Below are positions 1 to 6,611 of a stretch of DNA of 7,555 bases, piece after piece. The stretch covers positions 1 through 7,555 of the forward strand of contig DNNX01000102.1 in NCBI GenBank assembly GCA_003497445.1. The letters are read 5' to 3'. A program made the position numbers and the translations under genes. Numbering within the stretch: the stretch's first letter is position 1; each line of letters starts with the position of its first letter. The notes under the pieces were generated by a model. It was not told the origin of the DNA and did no database searches. It worked only from the letters and a program-made list of their open reading frames with translations. This stretch comes from Acholeplasmataceae bacterium. Its GTDB lineage: Bacteria > Bacillota_I > Bacilli_A > Acholeplasmatales > Acholeplasmataceae.

Positions 1-216
1 ATTTCTCAATATAAAGAAGTCCAAGTATTTGATGAAAAAGAAAAAGAATCTATCAATGAAATTATCTTTATTAAAACGGATAAACACATCGTTTCAACTA
101 TTAATGTAGGCATCGTAAATAATCCGAAAATAGCATTGATGTTAGCTGCTAAAACGTATCGCCCTTCATCTTATTATGACTTACATTTAAATAGTATTTT
201 TCAAGCGTTACAATAA
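1..216 (+). CDS. 3' end of an unidentified protein gene (partial)
   Basis: Frame 1 is open from the first base to a TAA at 214-216, giving the last 71 residues of a protein whose start lies before the window. The fragment is rich in charged residues at first (a run of Lys, Glu and Asp around residues 5-16). It then has alternating hydrophobic and polar stretches (IIFIKTD, TINVGIV, IALMLAA) that look like a soluble alpha/beta C-terminus, with no membrane segment. It ends in SIFQALQ. I do not recognise the family and assign no function. The coding call rests on the uninterrupted frame and on the rho-independent terminator that begins at its stop codon. Confidence 0.7.
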   Translation: MSQYKEVQVFDEKEKESINEIIFIKTDKHIVSTINVGIVNNPKIALMLAAKTYRPSSYYDLHLNSIFQALQ

Positions 217-241
217 AAAAACACCTATTCGGTGTTTTTTT
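215..241. terminator. bidirectional rho-independent terminator between convergent genes
   Basis: An 11-bp perfect stem pairs 215-225 with 231-241 around a 5-base loop (TATTC). The core is ACACC/GGTGT, flanked by a run of A on the left and T on the right. This gives a U-tract to transcripts from either strand. It overlaps the stop codon of the plus-strand fragment (214-216) and that of the minus-strand membrane protein gene (240-242), so it should end both convergent transcripts. Confidence 0.9.
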
Positions 242-1163
242 AATCAAGTCTTTTTAATCTTAAGTGTAAAAGTCCTAATATTAAAATAATCCCAATGGAT
301 ACCGAAACAGAATATATACGATATGTTTGAAAACTTGTAAGTACGTGATACGTTAAAAGTAATACAGATAGTATGATTAACGGCAACAATAACAATGCTA
401 AAAACCTATGTAAAGAAGTCATTTGAGAAGGTTTTGATGGCACGTTCTTTCTTTTATACCAAGCATAACTCACCAAAAATCCGATGAGAGAGATAATAAA
501 GAATATTATACTAACAAACATTTCAAGAGATTGTAAAGCGTCATAGCGTATGGTTAACAAATTAATAGATAAGAAACTTGAAATAACTAACAATAACCAA
601 AAAACAGGGATTGCAAAAGGAAATAAAAAATGATCGTATTTTTTAGGAATCTCTTCAATTTGTTGAATACGATTTGAGGTGTAATATAAACGCGTTGTCC
701 AAAGTGTTAAAAAAAGCAACATGAGAGGTGAATTAATACCTTGAAGTAACCCAGTGACATAGGATAACGTCGTATAATTAACATTAGAGAAATCTAATAT
801 GAGTGCAGGATTACCTCTTAGTATCTTGTCTCTAATAATGATGAGTGTCTCATCTATCAATAAAAAAGATTGTAAATAAACACTAATAAAATAAACAATA
901 TGTAACATTAACATCAATAATAATATATATCTGTATATGGATACAACAAATTGAACATCTTTAAGTCTTTGGAAATATTTAATGTAAATATATCCACTGA
1001 TCATAAAAAACAAATGTATCCACAACATGACATCTGATAAATAAAGTGTATCAGGCCGTGTAACCATAATATTGACATAGATTAAGTTTAAGAAAAATAA
1101 TATGAAATATGTAAGTATTGTATACTCTAATAAAATGAGTTTTGATTTTGATTTATCGACCAT
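240..1163 (-). CDS. putative polytopic membrane protein, 8 predicted helices, function unknown
   Basis: This is a 307-residue integral membrane protein that I cannot place in a family. Reading hydrophobicity by eye gives about eight membrane segments near residues 9-33, 44-63, 77-103, 132-158, 179-203, 211-235, 253-274 and 281-300. A polar loop of roughly 28 residues lies between helices 3 and 4. The basic N-terminus (MVDKSKSK), the Lys/Arg-rich stretch around 236-253 and the basic C-terminus (RLKRLD) suggest both ends are cytoplasmic. I see no nucleotide-binding, protease, kinase or transporter signature. The ATG at 1161-1163 is preceded by AAGGA (1169-1173 on this strand) at 5-base spacing and by a good promoter, which supports this start. 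It is divergent from the suf operon. A role in iron or sulfur metabolism would be guesswork. Confidence 0.82.
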   Translation of the reverse strand: MVDKSKSKLILLEYTILTYFILFFLNLIYVNIMVTRPDTLYLSDVMLWIHLFFMISGYIYIKYFQRLKDVQFVVSIYRYILLLMLMLHIVYFISVYLQSFLLIDETLIIIRDKILRGNPALILDFSNVNYTTLSYVTGLLQGINSPLMLLFLTLWTTRLYYTSNRIQQIEEIPKKYDHFLFPFAIPVFWLLLVISSFLSINLLTIRYDALQSLEMFVSIIFFIISLIGFLVSYAWYKRKNVPSKPSQMTSLHRFLALLLLPLIILSVLLLTYHVLTSFQTYRIYSVSVSIGIILILGLLHLRLKRLD

Positions 1164-1192
1164 AATTATCCTTAAATAAACGTTACATTAAC

Positions 1193-1221
1193 ATCATACC
1201 ATACTTATACATAGATGTCAT
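1193..1221 (-). promoter_or_regulatory. housekeeping (SigA-type) promoter for the membrane protein gene
   Basis: On the minus strand there is a -35 box ATGACA (1216-1221, 5 of 6 to TTGACA), a spacer of exactly 17 bp (1199-1215) and a -10 box TATGAT (1193-1198, 5 of 6 to TATAAT). A TGG just upstream of the -10 gives an extended -10 element. Transcription would begin near 1186, leaving a leader of only about 22 bases. Confidence 0.75.
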
Positions 1222-1226
1222 TTCAC

Positions 1227-1236
1227 AGTCTAGACT
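1227..1236. promoter_or_regulatory. perfect 10-bp palindrome between divergent promoters (possible operator)
   Basis: AGTCTAGACT reads the same on both strands. It sits in the 26-bp gap between the -35 box of the minus-strand promoter (ends 1221) and the -35 box of the suf promoter (starts 1248). The symmetry stops after 10 bp because 1226 C does not pair with 1237 T. The position suits a dimeric regulator acting on both promoters. No regulator gene is seen nearby to name as partner, and a 10-bp palindrome can arise by chance. Confidence 0.35.
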
Positions 1237-1247
1237 TATCATATATG

Positions 1248-1276
1248 TTTAAAAAATAGCCATTTTATAATATAAT
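1248..1276 (+). promoter_or_regulatory. SigA-type promoter of the suf operon
   Basis: A perfect -10 box TATAAT (1271-1276) lies 17 bp downstream of TTTAAA (1248-1253, 4 of 6 to TTGACA). A second TATAAT overlaps it at 1266-1271 but has no good -35 partner at 17 bp. The start of transcription would be near 1283 and the sufC ribosome binding site begins at 1288. The leader is therefore about 18 bases, with no room for a riboswitch or attenuator, so control must act at initiation or after transcription. Confidence 0.75.
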
Positions 1277-1300
1277 TAATGAGAACAAAAGGAGGCTATC

Positions 1301-2077
1301 ATGGCAGAATTAATGATTAAAAACTTACAAGTAAATGTGGAAGAAAAAGCCATTTTAAAAGGGGTTGATCTTAACGTGCAATCTGGAGAGATTCATGCAA
1401 TTATGGGTCCAAATGGTACAGGGAAGTCAACACTTGCAAGTGCTCTTATGGGAAATCCAAAATATGAAGTTATACAAGGCACTGTCACTCTTGATGGTGA
1501 AAATGTACTTGAGATGGAAGTCGATGAGCGTGCACGTGCAGGTTTATTTTTAGCGATGCAATATCCTGCAGAAGTACCAGGTGTAACAAATAGTGATTTT
1601 ATGAGACAAGCAATGCGTGCAACAACTGGTAAAGATGTCAATTTGATCGATTTTGCAATGTCATATGAAGGCGCGATCAAAGACTTAAAAATGCGTGAAG
1701 ATTTAGCACATAGATATTTAAACGAAGGATTTTCTGGTGGAGAAAGAAAACGTAATGAAATTTTACAATTAAAAATGTTGAAACCTAAATTTGCAATTTT
1801 AGATGAAATCGATTCAGGTTTGGATGTGGATGCATTAAGAATTGTTGGACATAGTGTTTCAGAAATGATCAAGCAAGATCAATTTGGTGTGATATTAATT
1901 ACACATTACCAACGCATATTAGATTATATTAATCCGACACATGTACATATTATGATTGATGGTAAGATTGTATTAACAGGCGGTCAAGAACTGATTAAAA
2001 AAATTGATCAATCTGGATATGAATGGATCAAAGAAGAACTTGGCATTGATTTTGTTGACCAAGAGGCAACTCAATGA
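1301..2077 (+). CDS. sufC: SufC, Fe-S cluster assembly ATPase
   Basis: SufC is the ABC-type ATPase of the cytosolic SUF scaffold. In studied systems it binds SufB and SufD, and its ATP-driven dimerisation reshapes them for cluster assembly. All ABC motifs are present in the 258 residues: Walker A GPNGTGKS at 36-43, Q-loop Gln87 (AMQYP), SufC-type signature FSGGERKR at 144-151, Walker B ending LDEIDSGLD at 167-175 with Glu169 as catalytic base, and switch His202 (ITHY). The SufC-specific context NEGFSGGE followed by KRNEIL separates it from transporter ATPases, and no permease is adjacent. The length is normal for the family. The ATG follows AAAGGAGG (1288-1295) at 5-base spacing. It is the first gene of the operon, and its TGA stop overlaps the sufD start by 4 bp (ATGA). 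Confidence 0.97.
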   Translation: MAELMIKNLQVNVEEKAILKGVDLNVQSGEIHAIMGPNGTGKSTLASALMGNPKYEVIQGTVTLDGENVLEMEVDERARAGLFLAMQYPAEVPGVTNSDFMRQAMRATTGKDVNLIDFAMSYEGAIKDLKMREDLAHRYLNEGFSGGERKRNEILQLKMLKPKFAILDEIDSGLDVDALRIVGHSVSEMIKQDQFGVILITHYQRILDYINPTHVHIMIDGKIVLTGGQELIKKIDQSGYEWIKEELGIDFVDQEATQ

Positions 2078-2916
2078 TTCAATTTTTAGATAATTATCAA
2101 CCTTGGCTAAAAGATCATACATTTACGGTACCCAAAAATACAATTTTAGAAATGCCAATTCACATAAAGTTATCAGAAAATATTCAATATCACTTTCATG
2201 TTGAATCCAACTGTAATCTTACCTTAATTGTTGAATTTGAGCCACTATCTAATCATCAAAATCAAGTAGATTTATCACTAGATATTCAACCAAACAGTCA
2301 TATTAAATATGTGTTGATTTCAGAAGAAAAAATAACAAAAATAGCAATTAATCAAACAGTAAATGTATCAGAGGATGCAAATGTTCACGTGATTTCTGGA
2401 TTTTTATCACAAACATTAGATGTAGATCTCAAAGTAAATTTAAAAGGGCAAAATGCTCGTGCTATGGTGAACGCGATTGCCGTATCTAATGATCAACAAC
2501 AACAAACAATAGATGTACACTTAACACATTATGCACCTTATTCATATGGTGACATGTATAATGTAGGGATTTCTAATGGATATGGTCGTGTAACATTAAA
2601 TGGTGTTGAAAAAATAGAAAAAGGTATGAAACAAGCCAATGCATTTCAAACGCTCAAAGGGATTATTTTATCAGATTTTTCTATGGTAGACGTGAATCCT
2701 ATTTTACTCATTGATGAATATGACGTTAAAGCAGGTCATGGTGCAACTGTTGGTAAAATTGAAGATCAACAATTATATTATCTTCAAAGTCGAGGACTTA
2801 CAAAAGTTGAAGCTGAAAAGTTGATTATTAAAGGATATATTAAACCTATTTTGGATGAAATTAATGATCAAGTGCTTGTAGAAAGACTTGAGCAAACGAT
2901 TTATGAAAGGATATAA
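2074..2916 (+). CDS. sufD: SufD, Fe-S scaffold subunit (short form)
   Basis: SufD is the SufB paralogue that pairs with it in the SufBC2D scaffold and is linked to iron delivery. The C-terminal SufB/SufD signature is clear: GHGATVG at 221-227, then EDQQLYYLQSRGL at 230-242 and the helical tail. His222 sits where E. coli SufD has the functionally important His360. The middle shows the repetitive beta-strand pattern of the SufB/D beta-helix. At 280 residues it is about 140-150 shorter than E. coli or B. subtilis SufD (about 420-440). The missing part is the N-terminal helical region; the frame is intact. The start is fixed by the ATGA overlap with sufC and by AAGAGG at 2061-2066, 7 bases upstream. 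The stop overlaps the sufS ATG by 1 base (TAATG). Confidence 0.93.
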   Translation: MIQFLDNYQPWLKDHTFTVPKNTILEMPIHIKLSENIQYHFHVESNCNLTLIVEFEPLSNHQNQVDLSLDIQPNSHIKYVLISEEKITKIAINQTVNVSEDANVHVISGFLSQTLDVDLKVNLKGQNARAMVNAIAVSNDQQQQTIDVHLTHYAPYSYGDMYNVGISNGYGRVTLNGVEKIEKGMKQANAFQTLKGIILSDFSMVDVNPILLIDEYDVKAGHGATVGKIEDQQLYYLQSRGLTKVEAEKLIIKGYIKPILDEINDQVLVERLEQTIYERI

Positions 2917-4115
2917 TGGATCAAACGCTTAAAAAGAAATTCAAGACAATTGAAAAAAATCCATCACTCATTTATTTAGATTCTGCAGCATCATCGCTTA
3001 AAATTGACGATAGTATACAAAGTATGGTTAACTATTATGAAACTTCTGGTGCAAATATCAGTCGTGGCACGTATGCATTGGGTATTGAAACAACCCAAGC
3101 ATATGAGGCATCTAGAGAAGTCGTTGCCACATACGTTGGTGCAGAGAAAAAAGAAGAAATCATCTTTACAAAAGGAACCACACAAAGCATGAATATGCTT
3201 GCCTATCACTTTGAAAAAACACTTAAAAAAGGCGATGAAATTCTTAGCTCTGAACTTGAGCATAACGCATCGTTACTTCCTTTTCAAAGGGTTGCATTAA
3301 CGACCGGTGCGACGTTATCATATGTAGATCTAGATGAAGATTTAAGGATTCATACAACCAATGTCATCAACCAAATATCAACAAGTACAAAAGTAATTGT
3401 ATTAACATATGTTTCTAATGTCATGGGGTATATTACAGATTTAAAACCTATCATAAAAAAAGCACATGATGTAGGTGCAATTGTTATTGTTGATGCTGCA
3501 CAGGCAGCACCTCACATAAGGATCGATGTTAAAGATTTGGGATGTGACTTTTTAGCGTTTTCTGGACACAAATGTTACGGACCAACCGGTGTTGGCGTAT
3601 TATACGGAAGATATGATGTATTAAATCAACTCGTGCCATTTGAGGTTGGCGGTGGTATGGTGGATGAGGTAGAGTTACATACTCATACATACTTGGATTT
3701 GCCAGAGAGATTAGAAGCTGGAACACCACCCATTGCAGAGGTGATTGGACTTGCACCAGCACTTAATTACATATTAGAGGTTGGTCACGAAACAATAATG
3801 AACCACTCAAAAAAACTTCAAAAATATTTATTAGAAGCTCTCGAAAACAGATCTTATATCAAAGTCTATAATCCAAAAAGTGATATTGGGATTGTAACAT
3901 TTAATATACAAGATGTGCATGCACACGATGTTCAGTCCTTTTTATCAGAAAATAACATTGCAGTTAGAACAGGGCATCATTGTGCAAAATTATTACAAAA
4001 AAGATTAGAAACATCTGCAACCATTCGTGTATCATTTCAAATTTACAATGATACAGGTGATATTGATAAATTGCTCGATGTTTTAGATGCAACATATCAT
4101 TTTTTTAGAACCTAA
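2916..4115 (+). CDS. sufS: SufS, group II cysteine desulfurase (PLP-dependent)
   Basis: SufS converts L-cysteine to L-alanine and holds the sulfur as a persulfide for Fe-S assembly. The 399 residues match family length. Visible landmarks are the PLP-contacting His116 (ELEHNAS), Asp193 and Gln196 (VDAAQ), the Schiff-base Lys219 (SGHKCYGPTG), the AGTPP loop at 268-272, the persulfide Cys356 in RTGHHC (351-356), and Arg371 (RVSFQIYN), where family members bind the substrate carboxylate. His337 in DVHAHDV lies 19 residues before Cys356. This matches, from memory, the B. subtilis SufS histidine that swaps onto the SufU zinc, so partnership with the downstream SufU is expected. The start overlaps the sufD stop by 1 base and has AAAGGA at 2906-2911. 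Confidence 0.96.
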   Translation: MDQTLKKKFKTIEKNPSLIYLDSAASSLKIDDSIQSMVNYYETSGANISRGTYALGIETTQAYEASREVVATYVGAEKKEEIIFTKGTTQSMNMLAYHFEKTLKKGDEILSSELEHNASLLPFQRVALTTGATLSYVDLDEDLRIHTTNVINQISTSTKVIVLTYVSNVMGYITDLKPIIKKAHDVGAIVIVDAAQAAPHIRIDVKDLGCDFLAFSGHKCYGPTGVGVLYGRYDVLNQLVPFEVGGGMVDEVELHTHTYLDLPERLEAGTPPIAEVIGLAPALNYILEVGHETIMNHSKKLQKYLLEALENRSYIKVYNPKSDIGIVTFNIQDVHAHDVQSFLSENNIAVRTGHHCAKLLQKRLETSATIRVSFQIYNDTGDIDKLLDVLDATYHFFRT

Positions 4116-4123
4116 GGAGTAAT

Positions 4124-4561
4124 ATGCAAGATTTATACCGACAAGTTATTATGGATCATTATAAGTACCCTAGAAATAAAGGTCTTATTTCAGATTCAAA
4201 TGCACTCATGATTCATTTAAATAATCCAACATGTGGAGATGAAATAACGATTCAGTTATTTACCGAAAATGGTAGTATCAAAAAGGTTCTTCATGAAGGT
4301 AGCGGATGTTCGATATGTTGTGCAAGTGCAAGTGTGATGTCGGTTGCTTTAGAAAAACATTCGATTCAAGAAGGCATTCAAATTATTTCAGAATTTTACG
4401 AACTAATAAAAGGGATGCCATACAATATAGATATATTATTCAAAGATGCAGTCGCATTTTCAGGCGTGAGTCAATTTCCAGCAAGAATTAAATGTGCGAC
4501 ATTATCTTGGAAAGCTGTTGAAAAAGGACTTCAATCAATTAAGGAGGAAACACATGGATGA
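4124..4561 (+). CDS. sufU: SufU, sulfur-acceptor / zinc protein partner of SufS
   Basis: SufU accepts sulfur from the SufS persulfide and passes it to the SufBCD scaffold. It is the usual Gram-positive replacement for SufE. The 145-residue protein carries the expected metal-site residues: Cys37 and Asp39 (NPTCGD), Cys62 (GSGC) and Cys124 (ARIKCATLSW), equivalent to B. subtilis Cys41, Asp43, Cys66 and Cys128. The extra segment that separates SufU from IscU is present before GVSQFPARIKC (about 86-113). Unusually, Cys62 is followed by Cys65 and Cys66 (GCSICCAS), where I would expect GCSIS-x-AS. AAGGAG (4114-4119) overlaps the sufS stop, and the intergenic gap is 8 bp. The 3' end overlaps sufB by 8 bp. 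Confidence 0.95.
   Translation: MQDLYRQVIMDHYKYPRNKGLISDSNALMIHLNNPTCGDEITIQLFTENGSIKKVLHEGSGCSICCASASVMSVALEKHSIQEGIQIISEFYELIKGMPYNIDILFKDAVAFSGVSQFPARIKCATLSWKAVEKGLQSIKEETHG
4541..4547 (+). promoter_or_regulatory. sufB: ribosome binding site that sets the sufB start
   Basis: AAGGAGG lies inside the end of sufU, 6 bases before the ATG at 4554-4556. The same frame also has an in-frame ATG upstream at 4494, but that one has no such site and would add 20 residues read from within the conserved sufU end. Confidence 0.85.
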
Positions 4562-5963
4562 TAACAAGAAAAAAATAGATGCTATTGTTGGTGATTATCA
4601 ATTTGGCTTTAAAACAGAAACAACACCTTTTTACTCAATACCAAAGGGAATTAGTGAAGAAGTAGTTAGAAAGATTTCTGAATATAAACAAGAACCATCT
4701 TGGATGACTGACATTCGAGTAAAAGCTTATCAACAATTTGCTTCAGTCCCTAATCCAACTTGGGGACCTGACTTATCTTTTATTGATTTTGATGAATTTA
4801 CATATTTTATTAAATCTAGTGAGCGTGCTGAAACATCTTGGGATGATGTTCCTGAAGAAATCAAAGATACCTTTGAAAAACTTGGTATTCCAGAGGCTGA
4901 GCGTAAGTATTTAGCGGGTGTTTCGACACAATTTGAATCAGAAGTTGTCTATCATAACACGATGAAAGAATTAGAAGATCTTGGGGTGATTTATGTAGAT
5001 ACAGATACCGCTTTAAGAGAATATCCTGAACTCGTAAAAGAATATTTTGGGAAAATGATTCCTTATGATGACAATAAATATGCTGCACTCAACACAGCTG
5101 TATGGAGTGGAGGTTCATTTATATATGTGCCTAAAGGTGTCCATGTTCCTAAACCGCTTCAATCATATTTTAGAATAAATAGTGATCAAATGGGTCAATT
5201 TGAACGTACATTAATTATTGTTGAAGAAGGTGCCTACGTTAATTATGTTGAAGGGTGTACCGCTCCAACGTATACCAAAGACTCACTACATGCTGCGATT
5301 GTTGAAATCGTAGTTAAAAAAGATGCAACATGTCGTTATACAACGATTCAAAACTGGTCTTCAAATGTCATCAATTTAGTAACAAAGCGTGCCTATGTCT
5401 ATGAAAACGGACATATGGAGTGGATTGATGGTAATATTGGATCGAATGTCAACATGAAATATCCTTCATGTGTTTTACTCGAACCATATGCAAAAGGAAC
5501 CACGATTTCAATTGCATTTGCTGGTAAAGACCAGCATCAAGACACAGGTGCAAAAATGATTCACGTGGCACCAAATACAACATCTACCATCGTATCTAAG
5601 TCCATTTCACGTGGTGGCGGTAAAGTTAATTATCGTGGTAAAGTTGACTTTGGTAAAAAAGCAAAAGGCGCTAAAGCACATGTAGAATGTGACACCATCA
5701 TTTTAGATGATATGTCTTATTCAGATACGATTCCTTACAACAGTGTAAGAAATAGCGATGTCTTTTTAGAGCATGAAGCAACAGTGTCTAAAATCAGTGA
5801 AGACCAACTCTTTTATTTAATGAGCCGCGGTTTATCAGAGGAAGAAGCAACAGAAATGATTGTAATGGGCTTCATTGAACCTTTCGCAAAAGAACTTCCA
5901 ATGGAATATGCAATTGAACTTAACCAACTCATTAAATTAGAGATGGAAGGATCTATTGGTTAA
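4554..5963 (+). CDS. sufB: SufB, Fe-S cluster scaffold subunit
   Basis: SufB is the main scaffold on which the nascent cluster forms, in complex with SufC and SufD. From the ATG at 4554 the protein has 469 residues, normal for the family. The N-terminal part is canonical (EPSWM at 47-51, NPTWGPDLS at 67-75). Cys235 in YVEGCTAP corresponds to E. coli Cys254. Cys379 in HVECDTI corresponds to Cys405 and Glu408 in EHEATVSKI to Glu434; these residues are implicated in sulfur transfer and cluster formation. EDQLFYLMSRGL at 416-427 is the C-terminal family signature shared with SufD. The gene overlaps sufU by 8 bp and ends the operon at a TAA inside a hairpin terminator. There is no frameshift or missing key residue. 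Confidence 0.97.
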   Translation: MDDNKKKIDAIVGDYQFGFKTETTPFYSIPKGISEEVVRKISEYKQEPSWMTDIRVKAYQQFASVPNPTWGPDLSFIDFDEFTYFIKSSERAETSWDDVPEEIKDTFEKLGIPEAERKYLAGVSTQFESEVVYHNTMKELEDLGVIYVDTDTALREYPELVKEYFGKMIPYDDNKYAALNTAVWSGGSFIYVPKGVHVPKPLQSYFRINSDQMGQFERTLIIVEEGAYVNYVEGCTAPTYTKDSLHAAIVEIVVKKDATCRYTTIQNWSSNVINLVTKRAYVYENGHMEWIDGNIGSNVNMKYPSCVLLEPYAKGTTISIAFAGKDQHQDTGAKMIHVAPNTTSTIVSKSISRGGGKVNYRGKVDFGKKAKGAKAHVECDTIILDDMSYSDTIPYNSVRNSDVFLEHEATVSKISEDQLFYLMSRGLSEEEATEMIVMGFIEPFAKELPMEYAIELNQLIKLEMEGSIG

Positions 5964-5996
5964 TTAAAAAAGCGTATCACATACGCTTTTTTAATT
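5962..5996 (+). terminator. rho-independent terminator of the suf operon
   Basis: A perfect 16-bp stem pairs 5962-5977 with 5981-5996 around the loop CAC. The core is AGCGTAT/ATACGCT followed by six T residues. It begins within the sufB stop codon. Its A-tract/T-tract symmetry would let it work in both directions, but no minus-strand gene lies downstream. Confidence 0.92.
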
Positions 5997-6028
5997 GTAA
6001 ATATGTTAAGATATCATAAAGGAATATC

Positions 6029-6589
6029 ATGAAATATATCTTATTTAAAAAAATAGATCATCACATGTCATTAGTGGATGCATTGATGGAAACACAATTT
6101 TCTAAAGTTAATAAAATACCGTATCAATCTTTTATGATGTATACGTATGAAGATGCATATGTGTCAGATTTGCATGTTTTATTTAATGATTTTGCAAGTG
6201 AACTGTTAACAGACTTTTTCGTCTACATATCGCCTTTTGTAAATGAGACATATGTTTTTAAACATGTGGACATGGTGAATCAACTTATTAGCCAAATACC
6301 GATTATGAATAAAGGTGTTATAGACAATAAAGTGATCTTAACACATCATTATAATCATATAACACCACAACTAAAAACATTCATTTTAGGAAAATATCAT
6401 GATCAAAGCTATATGCTTCACACTATACAAACCTATCTTGAATCGAATCAAAATATGATCACTGCCTCTAAAGAATTATTCATTCATAGAAATACATTAA
6501 TGATGCGTTTAGAGAAATTTAATGATGCAACAGGCTTTGATATGAAATCATTTAAAGATGGATTTTTGATGTACCATTTATTTGTTTGA
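6029..6589 (+). CDS. small PucR/CdaR-type helix-turn-helix protein, likely regulator
   Basis: The 186-residue protein ends in a domain (about 128-184) that matches the PucR C-terminal helix-turn-helix pattern: YLESNQNMITASKELFIHRNT, then LMMRLEK and a FNDATGFD turn. The IHRNT-L--RL core is the family hallmark of CdaR/PucR activators. The first 120 residues are unrecognised. They contain no membrane segment and no obvious GGDEF-like or sugar-diacid domain, and full-length family members are usually much longer. The ATG has AAAGGA (6018-6023) at 5-base spacing. It lies behind the suf terminator, and I see no convincing promoter in the 65-bp gap. The sugar ABC ATPase gene starts 77 bp downstream with its own promoter, so control of that gene is a reasonable but unproven guess. 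Confidence 0.8.
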   Translation: MKYILFKKIDHHMSLVDALMETQFSKVNKIPYQSFMMYTYEDAYVSDLHVLFNDFASELLTDFFVYISPFVNETYVFKHVDMVNQLISQIPIMNKGVIDNKVILTHHYNHITPQLKTFILGKYHDQSYMLHTIQTYLESNQNMITASKELFIHRNTLMMRLEKFNDATGFDMKSFKDGFLMYHLFV

Positions 6590-6596
6590 ATTTATT

Positions 6597-6611
6597 TGTG
6601 CATGTTGCACA
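6597..6611. promoter_or_regulatory. inverted repeat upstream of the sugar ABC ATPase promoter (possible operator)
   Basis: TGTGCA (6597-6602) and TGCACA (6606-6611) form a perfect 6-bp inverted repeat around TGT. It ends at the base immediately before the proposed -35 box. There is no T-run after it, so it is not a terminator for the preceding gene. The spacing suits a dimeric regulator, possibly the PucR-type protein encoded just upstream; this link is inference. Confidence 0.4.

Noticed and set aside
1277..1300. Possible riboswitch or T-box leader before the suf operon
   Set aside because: The predicted transcript leader is about 18 bases and is mostly the ribosome binding site, so there is no room for a structured element.
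1393..1872. 159-codon open frame on the minus strand inside sufC
   Set aside because: It is antisense to an intact, highly conserved ATPase gene, with no ribosome binding site or promoter and a low-complexity Ser-rich translation; it is a shadow of sufC codons.
2074..2916. sufD as a truncated pseudogene
   Set aside because: The frame is intact, the start is fixed by overlap with sufC, and the conserved C-terminal motifs with the key histidine are kept.
2991..3263. Open frames on both strands within the first part of sufS (also minus-strand 3529-3762)
   Set aside because: They overlap conserved SufS coding sequence, have no start signals, and the Cys/Phe-rich translations look like out-of-frame reading.
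4494..4553. Upstream in-frame ATG giving SufB 20 extra residues (MRHYLGKLLKKDF...)
   Set aside because: It lies within the conserved SufU C-terminus, has no ribosome binding site, and the extra residues do not resemble SufB. The ATG at 4554 has AAGGAGG at ideal spacing.
5964..6028. Promoter for the PucR-type gene (TAAGAT at 6007-6012 as -10)
   Set aside because: No acceptable -35 box lies 16-18 bp upstream, and that stretch is the suf terminator stem, so the call is not supported.
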